This document shows, piece by piece, positions 6,705-12,517 of a DNA stretch of 12,517 nucleotides. Origin of the DNA: DASQTB01 sp035642095 (GTDB lineage Bacteria > Actinomycetota > UBA4738 > CALAEC01); assembly GCA_035642095.1 (NCBI GenBank), contig DASQTB010000087.1, forward strand, positions 1 to 12,517. Direction: 5' to 3'. The translations under genes were made by a program, and so were the position numbers. Every line of letters begins with the position of its first letter. Position 1 is the stretch's first letter. The notes under the pieces were generated by a model. It was given only the letters and a program-made list of their open reading frames with translations. It did not search any database and had not been told where the DNA came from.

Positions 6705-8303
6705 ATGGCCGGGGCCGCGGAGCGCCTCACCGGCGACGCCATCGATAGCCGCAACCCCGCCACCGGTGACGTGCTGGGCAGCGTGCCGATCACCGCTCCG
6801 GGGGAGGTCGAGTCCGTGGCGGAGCAGGTCCAGCGCACCCAGCGGGGGTGGGCCCTGGTTCCCCTTCCCGAGCGACTACGGGTCCTGCGACGGGCCACCG
6901 AAGTTCTGGTCCGACGGCGCGACGAGCTGGCCGACCTGATCAGCCGGGAAGGGGGGAAGCCCGTCGTCGAGGCGGCCATCAACGACGTCGGCAACGCCAC
7001 GCTGACCGTCGACTGGGTGGCCAAGGCCGGGATGGGACATCTATCGCCGGAGCGGTTGGCCGACCTGGCGCTGATCCGCCACAAGACCCACTGGATCGTC
7101 TACCGGCCGCTCGGGGTGGTCGGGGTCATCTCGCCGTGGAACTTCCCCTTGGCCATCCCGATCGGCGAGGTGGCTCAGGCGCTGGCCGCCGGCAACGGCG
7201 TTCTCCTCAAGCCGTCGGAGCACACGCCGCTCGTCGGCGAAGCCATCGGGTCCGTGTTCGCCGAGGCCGGGATTCCAGACGGGCTCCTCCGAGTGGTCCA
7301 CGGCTATGGCGAGACGGGCGCCGCGCTGTGCCGGGCCGGCCCGATCAAAAAGGTGTTCTTCACCGGGAGCGTGGAGACCGGCCGGAAGGTGATGGAGCTG
7401 GCGGCGAAGCACGGCAAGCCGGTCATGCTCGAGCTGGGAGGCAAGGACCCGGCCGTCGTGTGCGCCGACGCAGACCTCGACCGCACTGTGGACGGGATCC
7501 TGTGGTGCAGCCTCTTCAACTCGGGGCAGGCTTGCGCGGGGATCGAGCGGGTGTATGTCGACCGGCGGATCGCCGATCGATTCGTGGCCCGATTGGCGGA
7601 GGGCGCCCGAGTGCTTACCCCGGGAAACCCGGCGGACCCGGATACCCAGCTCGGTCCGATGAACAACGACCTGCAGTACGAGAAGGTGGCGACGCACATC
7701 GACCAGGCCGTCTCCGCGGGCGCCACGCTCGAGGTCGGGGGACCGGTGGAGGTCCCGGGGTCGTCGGGCCGGTACATCGCACCCACCGTGCTCACCGGGG
7801 TCGACCACTCGATGCCGGTCATGACCGAGGAGACGTTCGGGCCGGTGATCGGGGTGATGACCTTCGCCACGGAGGACGAAGCCGTTCGGCTGGCCAACGA
7901 CTCGCGGTACGGCCTGGGAGCCAGCGTGTGGAGCCGCGACGTGCGCCGGGCCCGGCTCCTGGCCGAACGGATCGACGCCGGGATGGTCTGGATCAACGAC
8001 CACGCGTACAGCCACGGCTACGGTGGGGGGCCGTGGGGTGGGATCAAGGAGTCGGGGGTCGGCGTGACCCACTCGAAGCACGGTTTCTACGAGATGACCG
8101 AGAAGCGCCTGATCGCCGAGGATCGAGGGTGGTTCCGGGACGGCTGGTGGTTCCCGTACAGCGACGGAGTCCGGCGAGGGTTCGAGGCCGTGGTCGAGGC
8201 GTTCCTCAGTCCCGGCCGACGGATGCGCACGGTGTGGGACCGGCGAGACCACATCCTTCCGTACCTCGGCGACCTCCGGATCCGCCGCGGTCGCCGGGGC
8301 TAG
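6705..8303 (+). CDS. NAD(P)-dependent aldehyde dehydrogenase
   Basis: A full ALDH-superfamily enzyme that oxidises an aldehyde to a carboxylate. Catalytic residues are seen in order: Asn146 in ISPWNFPL, the cofactor loop FTGSVETGR, Glu243 in LELGGKDP, the nucleophile Cys277 in FNSGQACAG, and Glu376 in EETFGPVI. WGGIKESGVGVTHSKHG is the usual C-terminal closing motif. The protein has 532 residues against about 480-500 for most family members. The extra stretch is a C-terminal tail of roughly 60 residues, rich in Trp and Arg (RGWFRDGWWFPYSDGVRRG...), as in some membrane-associated or ALDH22-like enzymes, although no membrane helix is evident. The ATG lies 2 nt after the PHP stop; an AAGG 14 nt upstream is too far to be a good ribosome binding site, so translation probably depends on coupling. 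The substrate is not predictable. Confidence 0.95.
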   Translation: MAGAAERLTGDAIDSRNPATGDVLGSVPITAPGEVESVAEQVQRTQRGWALVPLPERLRVLRRATEVLVRRRDELADLISREGGKPVVEAAINDVGNATLTVDWVAKAGMGHLSPERLADLALIRHKTHWIVYRPLGVVGVISPWNFPLAIPIGEVAQALAAGNGVLLKPSEHTPLVGEAIGSVFAEAGIPDGLLRVVHGYGETGAALCRAGPIKKVFFTGSVETGRKVMELAAKHGKPVMLELGGKDPAVVCADADLDRTVDGILWCSLFNSGQACAGIERVYVDRRIADRFVARLAEGARVLTPGNPADPDTQLGPMNNDLQYEKVATHIDQAVSAGATLEVGGPVEVPGSSGRYIAPTVLTGVDHSMPVMTEETFGPVIGVMTFATEDEAVRLANDSRYGLGASVWSRDVRRARLLAERIDAGMVWINDHAYSHGYGGGPWGGIKESGVGVTHSKHGFYEMTEKRLIAEDRGWFRDGWWFPYSDGVRRGFEAVVEAFLSPGRRMRTVWDRRDHILPYLGDLRIRRGRRG

Positions 8304-8342
8304 CTTCCGGGATCACGATCGCCGAGTGGGGCCAGTGCGGCA

Positions 8343-8371
8343 CCGGGGCGGACGATCAGCGCGGACCCCGG
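8343..8371. terminator. Candidate hairpin between converging ALDH and MarR genes
   Basis: CCGGGG (8343-8348) and CCCCGG (8366-8371) can pair across a 17-nt loop in the 52-nt gap and over the last codons of the MarR gene. The long loop and lack of a T-tract make this a weak candidate. Nothing else is seen in the gap. Confidence 0.2.
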
Positions 8372-8838
8372 AACCCACCCTCGGCTGCGACGATCCGGTT
8401 GAGTGCCCGTCGCAACGTCCGCAGCGTTCTCTCCCCCAGGATGTCTTCCAGGCGGTGCTCGATCCAGGCGATCGTCTCGAACGCAGCCCCGACGCAGGCG
8501 ACGCCCCGAGGCGTGAGCGCGATGAGCTTGGCCCGCCGGTCTCCCGGATCGGGGCGACGGGTGACGTAGCCCAACAGCTCGAGGTCGTCGACCAGCTCGC
8601 CCATCGCCTGCGGCGTGATGTTCGCCCGGCGGGCCAGCTCGGTCAGCCGTGTTCCTCCCTCGATGTCGATGTGGGCGAAGACCCCGGAATGGGCGGGTCG
8701 CTGGGGGAATCCCGCGGCCACGACACCGGCGACGATCTTGTGGCCCAGAGCCGAATAGGCTTGCCCGAGCAGGGCCACGGTGTTCACCTCGGGCGCCGAG
8801 GCCTGAGGCGCTTGACTCGTTGGCCGGGTGCGTGGCAT
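8356..8838 (-). CDS. MarR-family transcriptional regulator
   Basis: A 160-residue winged-helix protein. The recognition part is LTELARRANITPQAMGELVD at about 65-84, followed by LELLGYVTRRPDPGDRRAK with the typical Asp-Arg-Arg wing and LTPRG at 108-112. Flanking helices supply the dimer interface. Start choice is clear: AGGAGG stands 7 nt before the ATG at 8838. A longer reading to an upstream ATG at 8898 would add 20 residues and overlap the divergent gene, so it is rejected. MarR proteins bind operators as dimers and usually respond to small aromatic or oxidising ligands, often repressing themselves and the divergent gene. Here the divergent gene encodes a membrane cupredoxin, which is the likely target along with self-regulation. 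The ligand is unknown. Confidence 0.92.
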   Translation of the reverse strand: MPRTRPTSQAPQASAPEVNTVALLGQAYSALGHKIVAGVVAAGFPQRPAHSGVFAHIDIEGGTRLTELARRANITPQAMGELVDDLELLGYVTRRPDPGDRRAKLIALTPRGVACVGAAFETIAWIEHRLEDILGERTLRTLRRALNRIVAAEGGFRGPR

Positions 8839-8845
8839 ATTACGG

Positions 8846-8851
8846 CCTCCT
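8846..8851 (-). promoter_or_regulatory. Ribosome binding site of the MarR gene
   Basis: A perfect AGGAGG on the minus strand lies 7 nt before ATG 8838 and decides that start. It overlaps the left edge of the inverted repeat at 8848-8862, so a protein bound there would also mask this region of the DNA. Confidence 0.75.
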
Positions 8852-8872
8852 GAAAGACAGGATACCTGAAAG
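8848..8872. promoter_or_regulatory. Likely MarR operator in the divergent gap
   Basis: Within the 43-nt gap between the two start codons, TCCTG-AAAGA-CAGGA (8848-8862) is a perfect inverted repeat. CAGG-ATA-CCTG (8858-8868) is a second one sharing its right arm, and CCTGAAAG occurs twice 16 bp apart (8849-8856 and 8865-8872). Three alternating half-sites packed between divergent MarR and target genes fit an autoregulatory operator. The binding itself is inferred. Confidence 0.5.
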
Positions 8873-8881
8873 GGGGGGCCG

Positions 8882-9661
8882 ATGAGCACCGTGGACACCG
8901 CTGGGGGAGCGCGATCAGGGATCGGAGGGGGGCCCGGGGAGCGACGTCCCGGGGGGTTCGGATGGCGTCGCCTTCAGGTGGCCGCGGCGTTCGGCGTGGC
9001 GGCCTCGCTGCTGATCCCCATGGCCATCACGGCCACCTTCGAGCCTTTCCTGGTCAGCATGGCGGCCCCGTTCCTCGTCGGGCTCCTGTTGATGCTCCGG
9101 TGGCCGCGGGTCGGTGCGATATGGCTGGGAGTGGTCTCCGTGGCGATCCTCCTGTTCAGCGCCCCGTTCCTGGGGGAGGCCCTGACCCATCCCGAGTCGA
9201 TGGCCGACTTTCTCCCGCTGGTCGTCTTCGCCCTGTCTGCGGTGGTCGGAGCCATCGCCGCGATCCCCTCGTTCCGAGCCCCCCGTCCGGATCCTCCCAC
9301 GGGGCCGGCCCGGGCGGTCGCGGGCGGGGCCGTGGCGTTGATCCTCGGGGCCGTGGTGCTGTCGGTCGTGGCGTTCGCCGGGATCGAGAGCGTGCCCGCC
9401 CGAGCGGGCGATATCCGAGTGGTGACGGAGGACCTGGCGTTCCGACCGGCCGGAATCCACGCTGAAGGTGAGGCGATCTCGGTGCACGTCACGAACCGGG
9501 ATGAGACCCGCCACACCTTCACCGTCGACGAGCTGGGAATCGATCTGAACGTCCCGCCCGGCAGCACCCAGAGGATCACGTTCGAGGCAGAGCCGGGAAG
9601 CTACCGCTTCTACTGCCGACCGCACGATCCGGGGATGGAGGGCGAGCTGGTCGTCGGGTAG
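8882..9661 (+). CDS. Membrane protein with C-terminal type-1 copper cupredoxin domain
   Basis: 259 residues. A Gly/Arg-rich cytoplasmic start is followed by five predicted membrane helices (about 33-53, 56-72, 77-97, 108-130, 145-168), which places the C-terminus outside if the N-terminus is inside. Residues about 176-259 form a plastocyanin-like beta-sandwich: DIRVVTEDLAFRPAGIHAEG, then ETRHTFTVDELGIDLNVPPG, then YRFYCRPHDPGMEGELVVG. His211, Cys245, His248 and Met252 make a complete blue-copper ligand set. The protein therefore probably carries a periplasmic or extracellular electron-transfer or copper-binding domain anchored by a helical module of unknown role. AGGGGG at 8871-8876 stands 5 nt before the ATG. 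A MarR regulator is divergent, so expression is likely inducible. No oxidase or nitrite reductase gene lies nearby to identify a redox partner. Confidence 0.87.
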   Translation: MSTVDTAGGARSGIGGGPGERRPGGFGWRRLQVAAAFGVAASLLIPMAITATFEPFLVSMAAPFLVGLLLMLRWPRVGAIWLGVVSVAILLFSAPFLGEALTHPESMADFLPLVVFALSAVVGAIAAIPSFRAPRPDPPTGPARAVAGGAVALILGAVVLSVVAFAGIESVPARAGDIRVVTEDLAFRPAGIHAEGEAISVHVTNRDETRHTFTVDELGIDLNVPPGSTQRITFEAEPGSYRFYCRPHDPGMEGELVVG

Positions 9662-9680
9662 AGGATCCACCGGGTCTGGG

Positions 9681-9686
9681 TACACT
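9681..9686 (+). promoter_or_regulatory. Probable -10 element of the HAD/YihY operon
   Basis: TACACT (TANNNT type) lies in the 33-nt gap after the cupredoxin gene and ends 8 nt before the GTG at 9695. No Shine-Dalgarno sequence lies between, so a leaderless transcript is likely. No good -35 is visible. Confidence 0.42.
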
Positions 9687-9694
9687 TCGCGTCA

Positions 9695-10363
9695 GTGTCG
9701 TCGCATCTCGACGTGGTGTTCCTCGACGTCGGCGGGCCCCTGTACGGCGACAAGCCCTACTACCTGGCGCTGTTCCGGGCCATCCGCGAAGAGCGGCCGG
9801 ATGCCGACGAGGACGCGTTCTGGGCCGAGTTCGAGGCCTGTCGCCGGGATCAGCGGGGCCCGTTCACGCGTCGTCTGGTCACCCGGTTCCTGCCGGAGGA
9901 CCGGCACGAGGCCGTCGCGGCCCGCGGGCGCGAGTTGTGGGAGTACCCACCCGAGGCGCTTCAGCCGGACGTGCTCGACGCGCTCCCGGCCCTGGCGGAT
10001 CGGTACCGATTGGGCGTGCTGGCGAACCAGCGGGCGTGGATCCGGGAGACCATGGCTCGGGACGGAATCGCCCGGTACTTCGACGTGTGGTCGGTGTCCG
10101 AGGAGGTCGGAGCGGAGAAGCCCGACCCGGCGATCTTCGATCATGCCGTGGCAGCGGCCGGGACCCTCCCCGAGCGGTGTGCGATGGTCGGTGACCGCCT
10201 CGACAACGACGTCGAGCCGGCCCGCCGCCAGGGGATGAAGGGCGTCTGGCTCCTCCGAGGCGAGGCCCCCGACGAGCCCACGCCGGAGCAGCTGTCCCGG
10301 GCCGACGCGGCGGTCCGCACCCTGGGGGAAATCGCCGCGGCGTTGGAGCGGCTGGCCGGATGA
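9695..10363 (+). CDS. HAD-superfamily hydrolase-like protein
   Basis: 222 residues with the order of the HAD Rossmann-like motifs. Motif I is FLDVGGPLYGD, with nucleophile Asp11 followed by Gly13 where phosphatases normally have the second (acid/base) Asp. Motif II is LGVLANQ, where Ala replaces the usual Ser/Thr. Motif III is Lys142 in EKPDPAIF. Motif IV is MVGDRLDNDV with Asp167 and Asp172. A helical cap of about 80 residues (about 20-100) lies after motif I. Absence of the +2 Asp is also seen in haloacid dehalogenases and in various DxGG proteins, so a phosphatase role should not be assumed. The GTG start at 9695 is favoured by the TACACT box and by the immediate beta-strand. The stop overlaps the ATG of the YihY-family gene (ATGA), indicating an operon and translational coupling. 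The substrate is unknown. Confidence 0.88.
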   Translation: MSSHLDVVFLDVGGPLYGDKPYYLALFRAIREERPDADEDAFWAEFEACRRDQRGPFTRRLVTRFLPEDRHEAVAARGRELWEYPPEALQPDVLDALPALADRYRLGVLANQRAWIRETMARDGIARYFDVWSVSEEVGAEKPDPAIFDHAVAAAGTLPERCAMVGDRLDNDVEPARRQGMKGVWLLRGEAPDEPTPEQLSRADAAVRTLGEIAAALERLAG

Positions 10364-11160
10364 GCTTCCCCTTCGTCGATCGGATCCGAGGGCGGCTCCC
10401 GCGTTGGTTCCTGCAGGCTGTGGAGCCCGGCACGGCGTTCAAGATCTTCCCGTTCGCCTCCGGGCTGGCCTTCTACGCCCTGGTGTCGCTCACCCCGCTC
10501 TTGATTCTCATGGTCTGGGTGGCCAGCCTGGTGATGCCGGACACCGAGCTGCGGGAACTGTCCCGTCAGGTGGCCCGGCTGACGCCCCCCGACCTCGGTG
10601 CCGGTCGCGCGGTGCTCCGCATCGCCGAGCTGGGGACGGGCCTGGGCGTTGCCTCGATCGTCGGCGTGCTCTGGCCGGCCTCGTCCTACGGAGCCGGCCT
10701 GAAGAGGGCGTTCATCCATCTGTCGCTCGTCGAGCGGGAGCGCCACCCGGGGCTCCGAGGCCGCGGTCTGCTCCTGATCCTGCTCCTTCCGTTGTTCGTG
10801 ATCGGCTCGCTGGCGGCGGCGATCGCCGTGACCGGGCTCTTCACCGACGGGCTGGACCGCGTGGTCGGCTGGGTGGCCGCTCTGCCGGCGGCGTTCCTGG
10901 GGACGTGGGTAGCGATGACGGTCATCTATCGGATGTTCCCTCCCGACGTCCTGTCGTGGAGCCGGATCGTCCGGGCCGCGGCGTTCACCGCCGCCGGCGT
11001 GTCCGTCCTCTCGGTGATCTTCACGGTGTTCATGAACGTGGCCGACTTCCGAGATCAGTACGCCATCAGCGCAGTGGCTGCCGTCGTTCTGGTGGCGCTG
11101 TGGCTGTTCTGGACGAACGTCCTCGTCCTGGTCGGCTATCGCGTTGCCCGGGCGCTCTGA
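10360..11160 (+). CDS. YihY/virulence factor BrkB family membrane protein
   Basis: A 266-residue polytopic inner-membrane protein with about six helices. Family marks are the first helix ASGLAFYALVSLTPLLILMV, the central WPASSYGAGLKRAFIHL, YRMFPPD at about 189-195, and the C-terminal helix AISAVAAVVLVALWLFWTNV ending in GYRVARAL. The function is not settled: the name comes from Bordetella BrkB, while E. coli YihY was once mis-described as RNase BN, an activity that belongs to ElaC. Transport or envelope roles have been proposed. It is somewhat shorter than the usual 280-320 residues, mainly at the termini. The ATG overlaps the HAD stop codon, so the two are cotranscribed. The stop codon is one base from the convergent exchanger's stop, inside an inverted repeat. 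Confidence 0.9.
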   Translation: MSFPFVDRIRGRLPRWFLQAVEPGTAFKIFPFASGLAFYALVSLTPLLILMVWVASLVMPDTELRELSRQVARLTPPDLGAGRAVLRIAELGTGLGVASIVGVLWPASSYGAGLKRAFIHLSLVERERHPGLRGRGLLLILLLPLFVIGSLAAAIAVTGLFTDGLDRVVGWVAALPAAFLGTWVAMTVIYRMFPPDVLSWSRIVRAAAFTAAGVSVLSVIFTVFMNVADFRDQYAISAVAAVVLVALWLFWTNVLVLVGYRVARAL

Positions 11161-11171
11161 CTCAGAGCGTC
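11151..11171. terminator. Palindrome spanning both converging stop codons, possible bidirectional terminator
   Basis: CGCTCTGA (11153-11160), a central C and TCAGAGCG (11162-11169) form a perfect inverted repeat holding the TGA of the YihY gene and the TGA of the minus-strand exchanger. A G-T and a G-C pair extend it outward to 11151/11171. As RNA it would fold as a CGCTCT/AGAGCG stem with a GACTC loop. No T-tract is present. Confidence 0.4.
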
Positions 11172-12091
11172 GAGGCCACCGCGAGCCACGCCGCATAGCA
11201 GAGGAGGAGGAACGCGCCCAGCCACCGCCCGGCCCGGCCCCGGGCCATAAACACGGCGGCCACCACGGCGTACAGCGACGCCATGGCAAGGTAGCCGGTG
11301 GCGGCCGCGGAGTCCGCGTCGACCGGGCGTACTAGGGCCGCCAGGCCGAGGACCCCGGCCGCGTACGCGGGAAGGGTCCCGAACAGGTTGCCCGTGGCCA
11401 GCTCGGGGGTTCCTCGTCGGATGGGGAGCACCTCCAGGAGGACCTCGTCCAGGCTCACCAGGACGCCGAGCACGGCGGCGCCGACGAAGCCCGCGGCGAG
11501 CCCGCTGGCCACGACGAAACGGCTCCCCCCCGCCACCAGGACCGCAGCCCCGGCGGCGACCAGGACCAACCCGCCGATCGTGAACAGCGTCGACCGAAGT
11601 CCCGAATCCGGCACCCGCTCCGCCTCGCGTTCGATCTCGGTCGCCCCCGCCGGATAGCGGCCCGTCCGGAGGAGGAGGAGGACGTAGGCGACGTACGCCA
11701 GGACCAGGAGCACACCCTCCGCCCGGGAGACGTACCGATCGGCCAGGGCGAAGGCCCCGGCCACCAGGTGTAGTCCCGGGGCCAGCACGAGGATCGGTGG
11801 CGGCGAACGGACCGGGGATCGGGACAGGAGCAGGGCTACGCCGAACGCCGCCCCGTACAGGAACAGGACCGTGCCCACGATCTCGCCGACCGACAGGGCG
11901 GTCTGGCCCCGGGCCGAGGCGGCTACTGCCGCCCCCAGGCTCTCCAGGTCGATCCCGAACAGGAGCGCACCGAGCACGAAGGGGCGGATCCGCAGGGCCC
12001 GGGCCAGTCCGGCAGCACCGCGGATGGCGGCCTCGGCGCCGGCGTACAGGATCACGGCCCCGACCACCAGGAGACCCAGGGCGCCGAGCAT
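11162..12091 (-). CDS. CaCA-type sodium/calcium exchanger-like membrane protein (divergent)
   Basis: 309 residues with two homologous halves of about five helices each, the inverted-repeat plan of cation/calcium antiporters. Repeat 1: GAEAAIRGAAGLARALRIR, then LGALLFGIDLESLGAA (about 40-55), then SVGEIVGTVLF. Repeat 2: GGSRFVVASGLAAGFVGAAV, then GVLVSLDEVLLEV (209-221), then ELATGNLFGTL. The canonical GTSxPE of each repeat is replaced by GIDLESL and VSLDEVL, and the first GNxxGSN is lost, so ion specificity is doubtful. The carboxylates Glu50 and Asp215/Glu216 remain. The ATG at 12091 is preferred: TACTCT lies 7 nt upstream, and the sequence becomes hydrophobic at once. An upstream ATG at 12205 would add 38 Ser/Pro/Arg-rich residues overlapping the preceding gene. 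It lies 34 nt downstream of the TldD/PmbA gene. Confidence 0.78.
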   Translation of the reverse strand: MLGALGLLVVGAVILYAGAEAAIRGAAGLARALRIRPFVLGALLFGIDLESLGAAVAASARGQTALSVGEIVGTVLFLYGAAFGVALLLSRSPVRSPPPILVLAPGLHLVAGAFALADRYVSRAEGVLLVLAYVAYVLLLLRTGRYPAGATEIEREAERVPDSGLRSTLFTIGGLVLVAAGAAVLVAGGSRFVVASGLAAGFVGAAVLGVLVSLDEVLLEVLPIRRGTPELATGNLFGTLPAYAAGVLGLAALVRPVDADSAAATGYLAMASLYAVVAAVFMARGRAGRWLGAFLLLCYAAWLAVASTL

Positions 12092-12098
12092 CGGCGCG

Positions 12099-12104
12099 AG
12101 AGTA
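12099..12104 (-). promoter_or_regulatory. Probable -10 element of the exchanger gene
   Basis: TACTCT on the minus strand ends 7 nt before ATG 12091 within the 34-nt gap, with no Shine-Dalgarno sequence, again suggesting a leaderless message. It supports the shorter start. No -35 was recognised. Confidence 0.4.
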
Positions 12105-12125
12105 GGCGAACGGCGTCCGGACGGC

Positions 12126-12517
12126 CTAGTGGTCGCTCTTGCCGGTGAACTGGAAGGTGGAGATACGAAGGGCTGGGACCCGGGCCGCGGCGAAGAAGAA
12201 CTCACTGGCCAGCTCGGTGTCGGTGCCGACCATCTCCACGTCCCGGAGCGCGTCGATGATGGACTGGGTGAACCGGAAGTTCTTCACGGGTCCGGTCACC
12301 TCCCCTCGCTCAACCAGGAACGTCCCGTCCCGGGTCATCCCGGTGATCACGGCCTCCTTGGGGTGCACCACGTTCGAGTAGTGGAACCGGGTCACCAGGA
12401 GGCCCTTCTCCGTGGCCGCGATCATGTCCTCGACCGATACGTCCCCAGGCTCCATCGCCAGGTTCAGCGGGAACGGTCCCATCGGGTTCGGCGGGGGAAG
12501 CGCGTGGCCCGTGGATT
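12126..12517 (-). CDS. TldD/PmbA family protein, C-terminal part (gene runs off the window)
   Basis: The minus-strand frame is open from the right edge to TAG 12128-12126, giving about 130 residues. It carries the C-terminal signature of the family: STGHALPPPNPMGPFPLNLA, GLLVTRFHYSNVVHPKEAVI, TGMTRDGTFLVERGEVTGPV and KNFRFTQSIIDAL. TldD and PmbA (TldE) form a heteromeric zinc protease that processes small peptides such as microcins, CcdA and modified RiPP precursors; related single proteins are common in actinobacteria. The HExxxH zinc motif that separates TldD from PmbA lies outside the window, so the subtype cannot be fixed. An internal ATG at 12482 is not the true start, because conserved family sequence continues upstream of it. 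Partner genes, if any, lie to the right. Confidence 0.9.
   Translation of the reverse strand, partial: STGHALPPPNPMGPFPLNLAMEPGDVSVEDMIAATEKGLLVTRFHYSNVVHPKEAVITGMTRDGTFLVERGEVTGPVKNFRFTQSIIDALRDVEMVGTDTELASEFFFAAARVPALRISTFQFTGKSDH

Noticed and set aside
6848..8569. 573-codon plus-strand and 403-codon minus-strand frames over the aldehyde dehydrogenase
   Set aside because: Shadow frames of a conserved enzyme with all catalytic residues; both products are low-complexity and show no domain signature.
8839..8898. Twenty extra N-terminal codons for the MarR gene (ATG 8898)
   Set aside because: It would overlap the divergent cupredoxin start and the operator, while a perfect AGGAGG sits 7 nt before ATG 8838.
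12092..12205. 38 extra N-terminal codons for the exchanger (ATG 12205)
   Set aside because: The Ser/Pro/Arg-rich leader overlaps the end of the TldD/PmbA gene and precedes an already complete first helix; ATG 12091 has a well-placed -10 box.
1..12517. Search for mobile elements, CRISPR arrays, phage or defence genes
   Set aside because: No transposase, integrase, terminal inverted repeats, regularly spaced repeats or known defence domains were seen. Composition looks uniform across the window, so no novel defence-like system is claimed.

Overview
The window is very G+C-rich and densely coded on both strands. Its content fits a free-living aerobic actinobacterium, or a similarly GC-rich bacterium known mainly from environmental DNA. 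The pointers are a homodimeric-type pyruvate dehydrogenase E1 (AceE) of actinobacterial/gammaproteobacterial form, several GTG starts, and start codons that sit 6-8 nt after TANNNT-like hexamers, the arrangement of leaderless actinobacterial transcripts. This assignment is inference. No rRNA, tRNA, CRISPR array, insertion sequence or phage gene was seen.

Layout. 1-473 (+) holds the broken remains of a glycogen-debranching-enzyme-like gene that enters from the left: three colinear pieces with a frameshift, a nonsense codon and large internal deletions. A small convergent ORF of uncertain status follows (475-729, -). A divergent pair comes next: a stand-alone 2-oxoacid dehydrogenase acyltransferase catalytic domain (826-1611, -) and the complete aceE (1719-4391, +). 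A possible small membrane protein lies after aceE. A second divergent pair is a multi-span acyltransferase-3 protein (4619-5818, -) and a PHP-domain phosphoesterase (+), the latter followed after 2 nt by an aldehyde dehydrogenase (6705-8303, +). A third divergent pair is a MarR regulator (8356-8838, -) and a five-span membrane protein ending in a type-1 copper cupredoxin domain (8882-9661, +), with a likely operator between them. An HAD-like protein and a YihY/BrkB-family membrane protein form a two-gene operon with an ATGA overlap (9695-11160, +). A divergent CaCA-type exchanger (11162-12091, -) and the 3' part of a TldD/PmbA-family gene (12126 to the window end, -) close the window.

Most of this is core or housekeeping-like, and there is no obvious defence or mobile system. 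The features most worth a second look are the shredded debranching-enzyme pseudogene, the lone E2 catalytic domain divergent from aceE, the MarR/cupredoxin pair with three alternating half-sites, an exchanger and an HAD protein that lack canonical active-site motifs, and the repeated leaderless start architecture.
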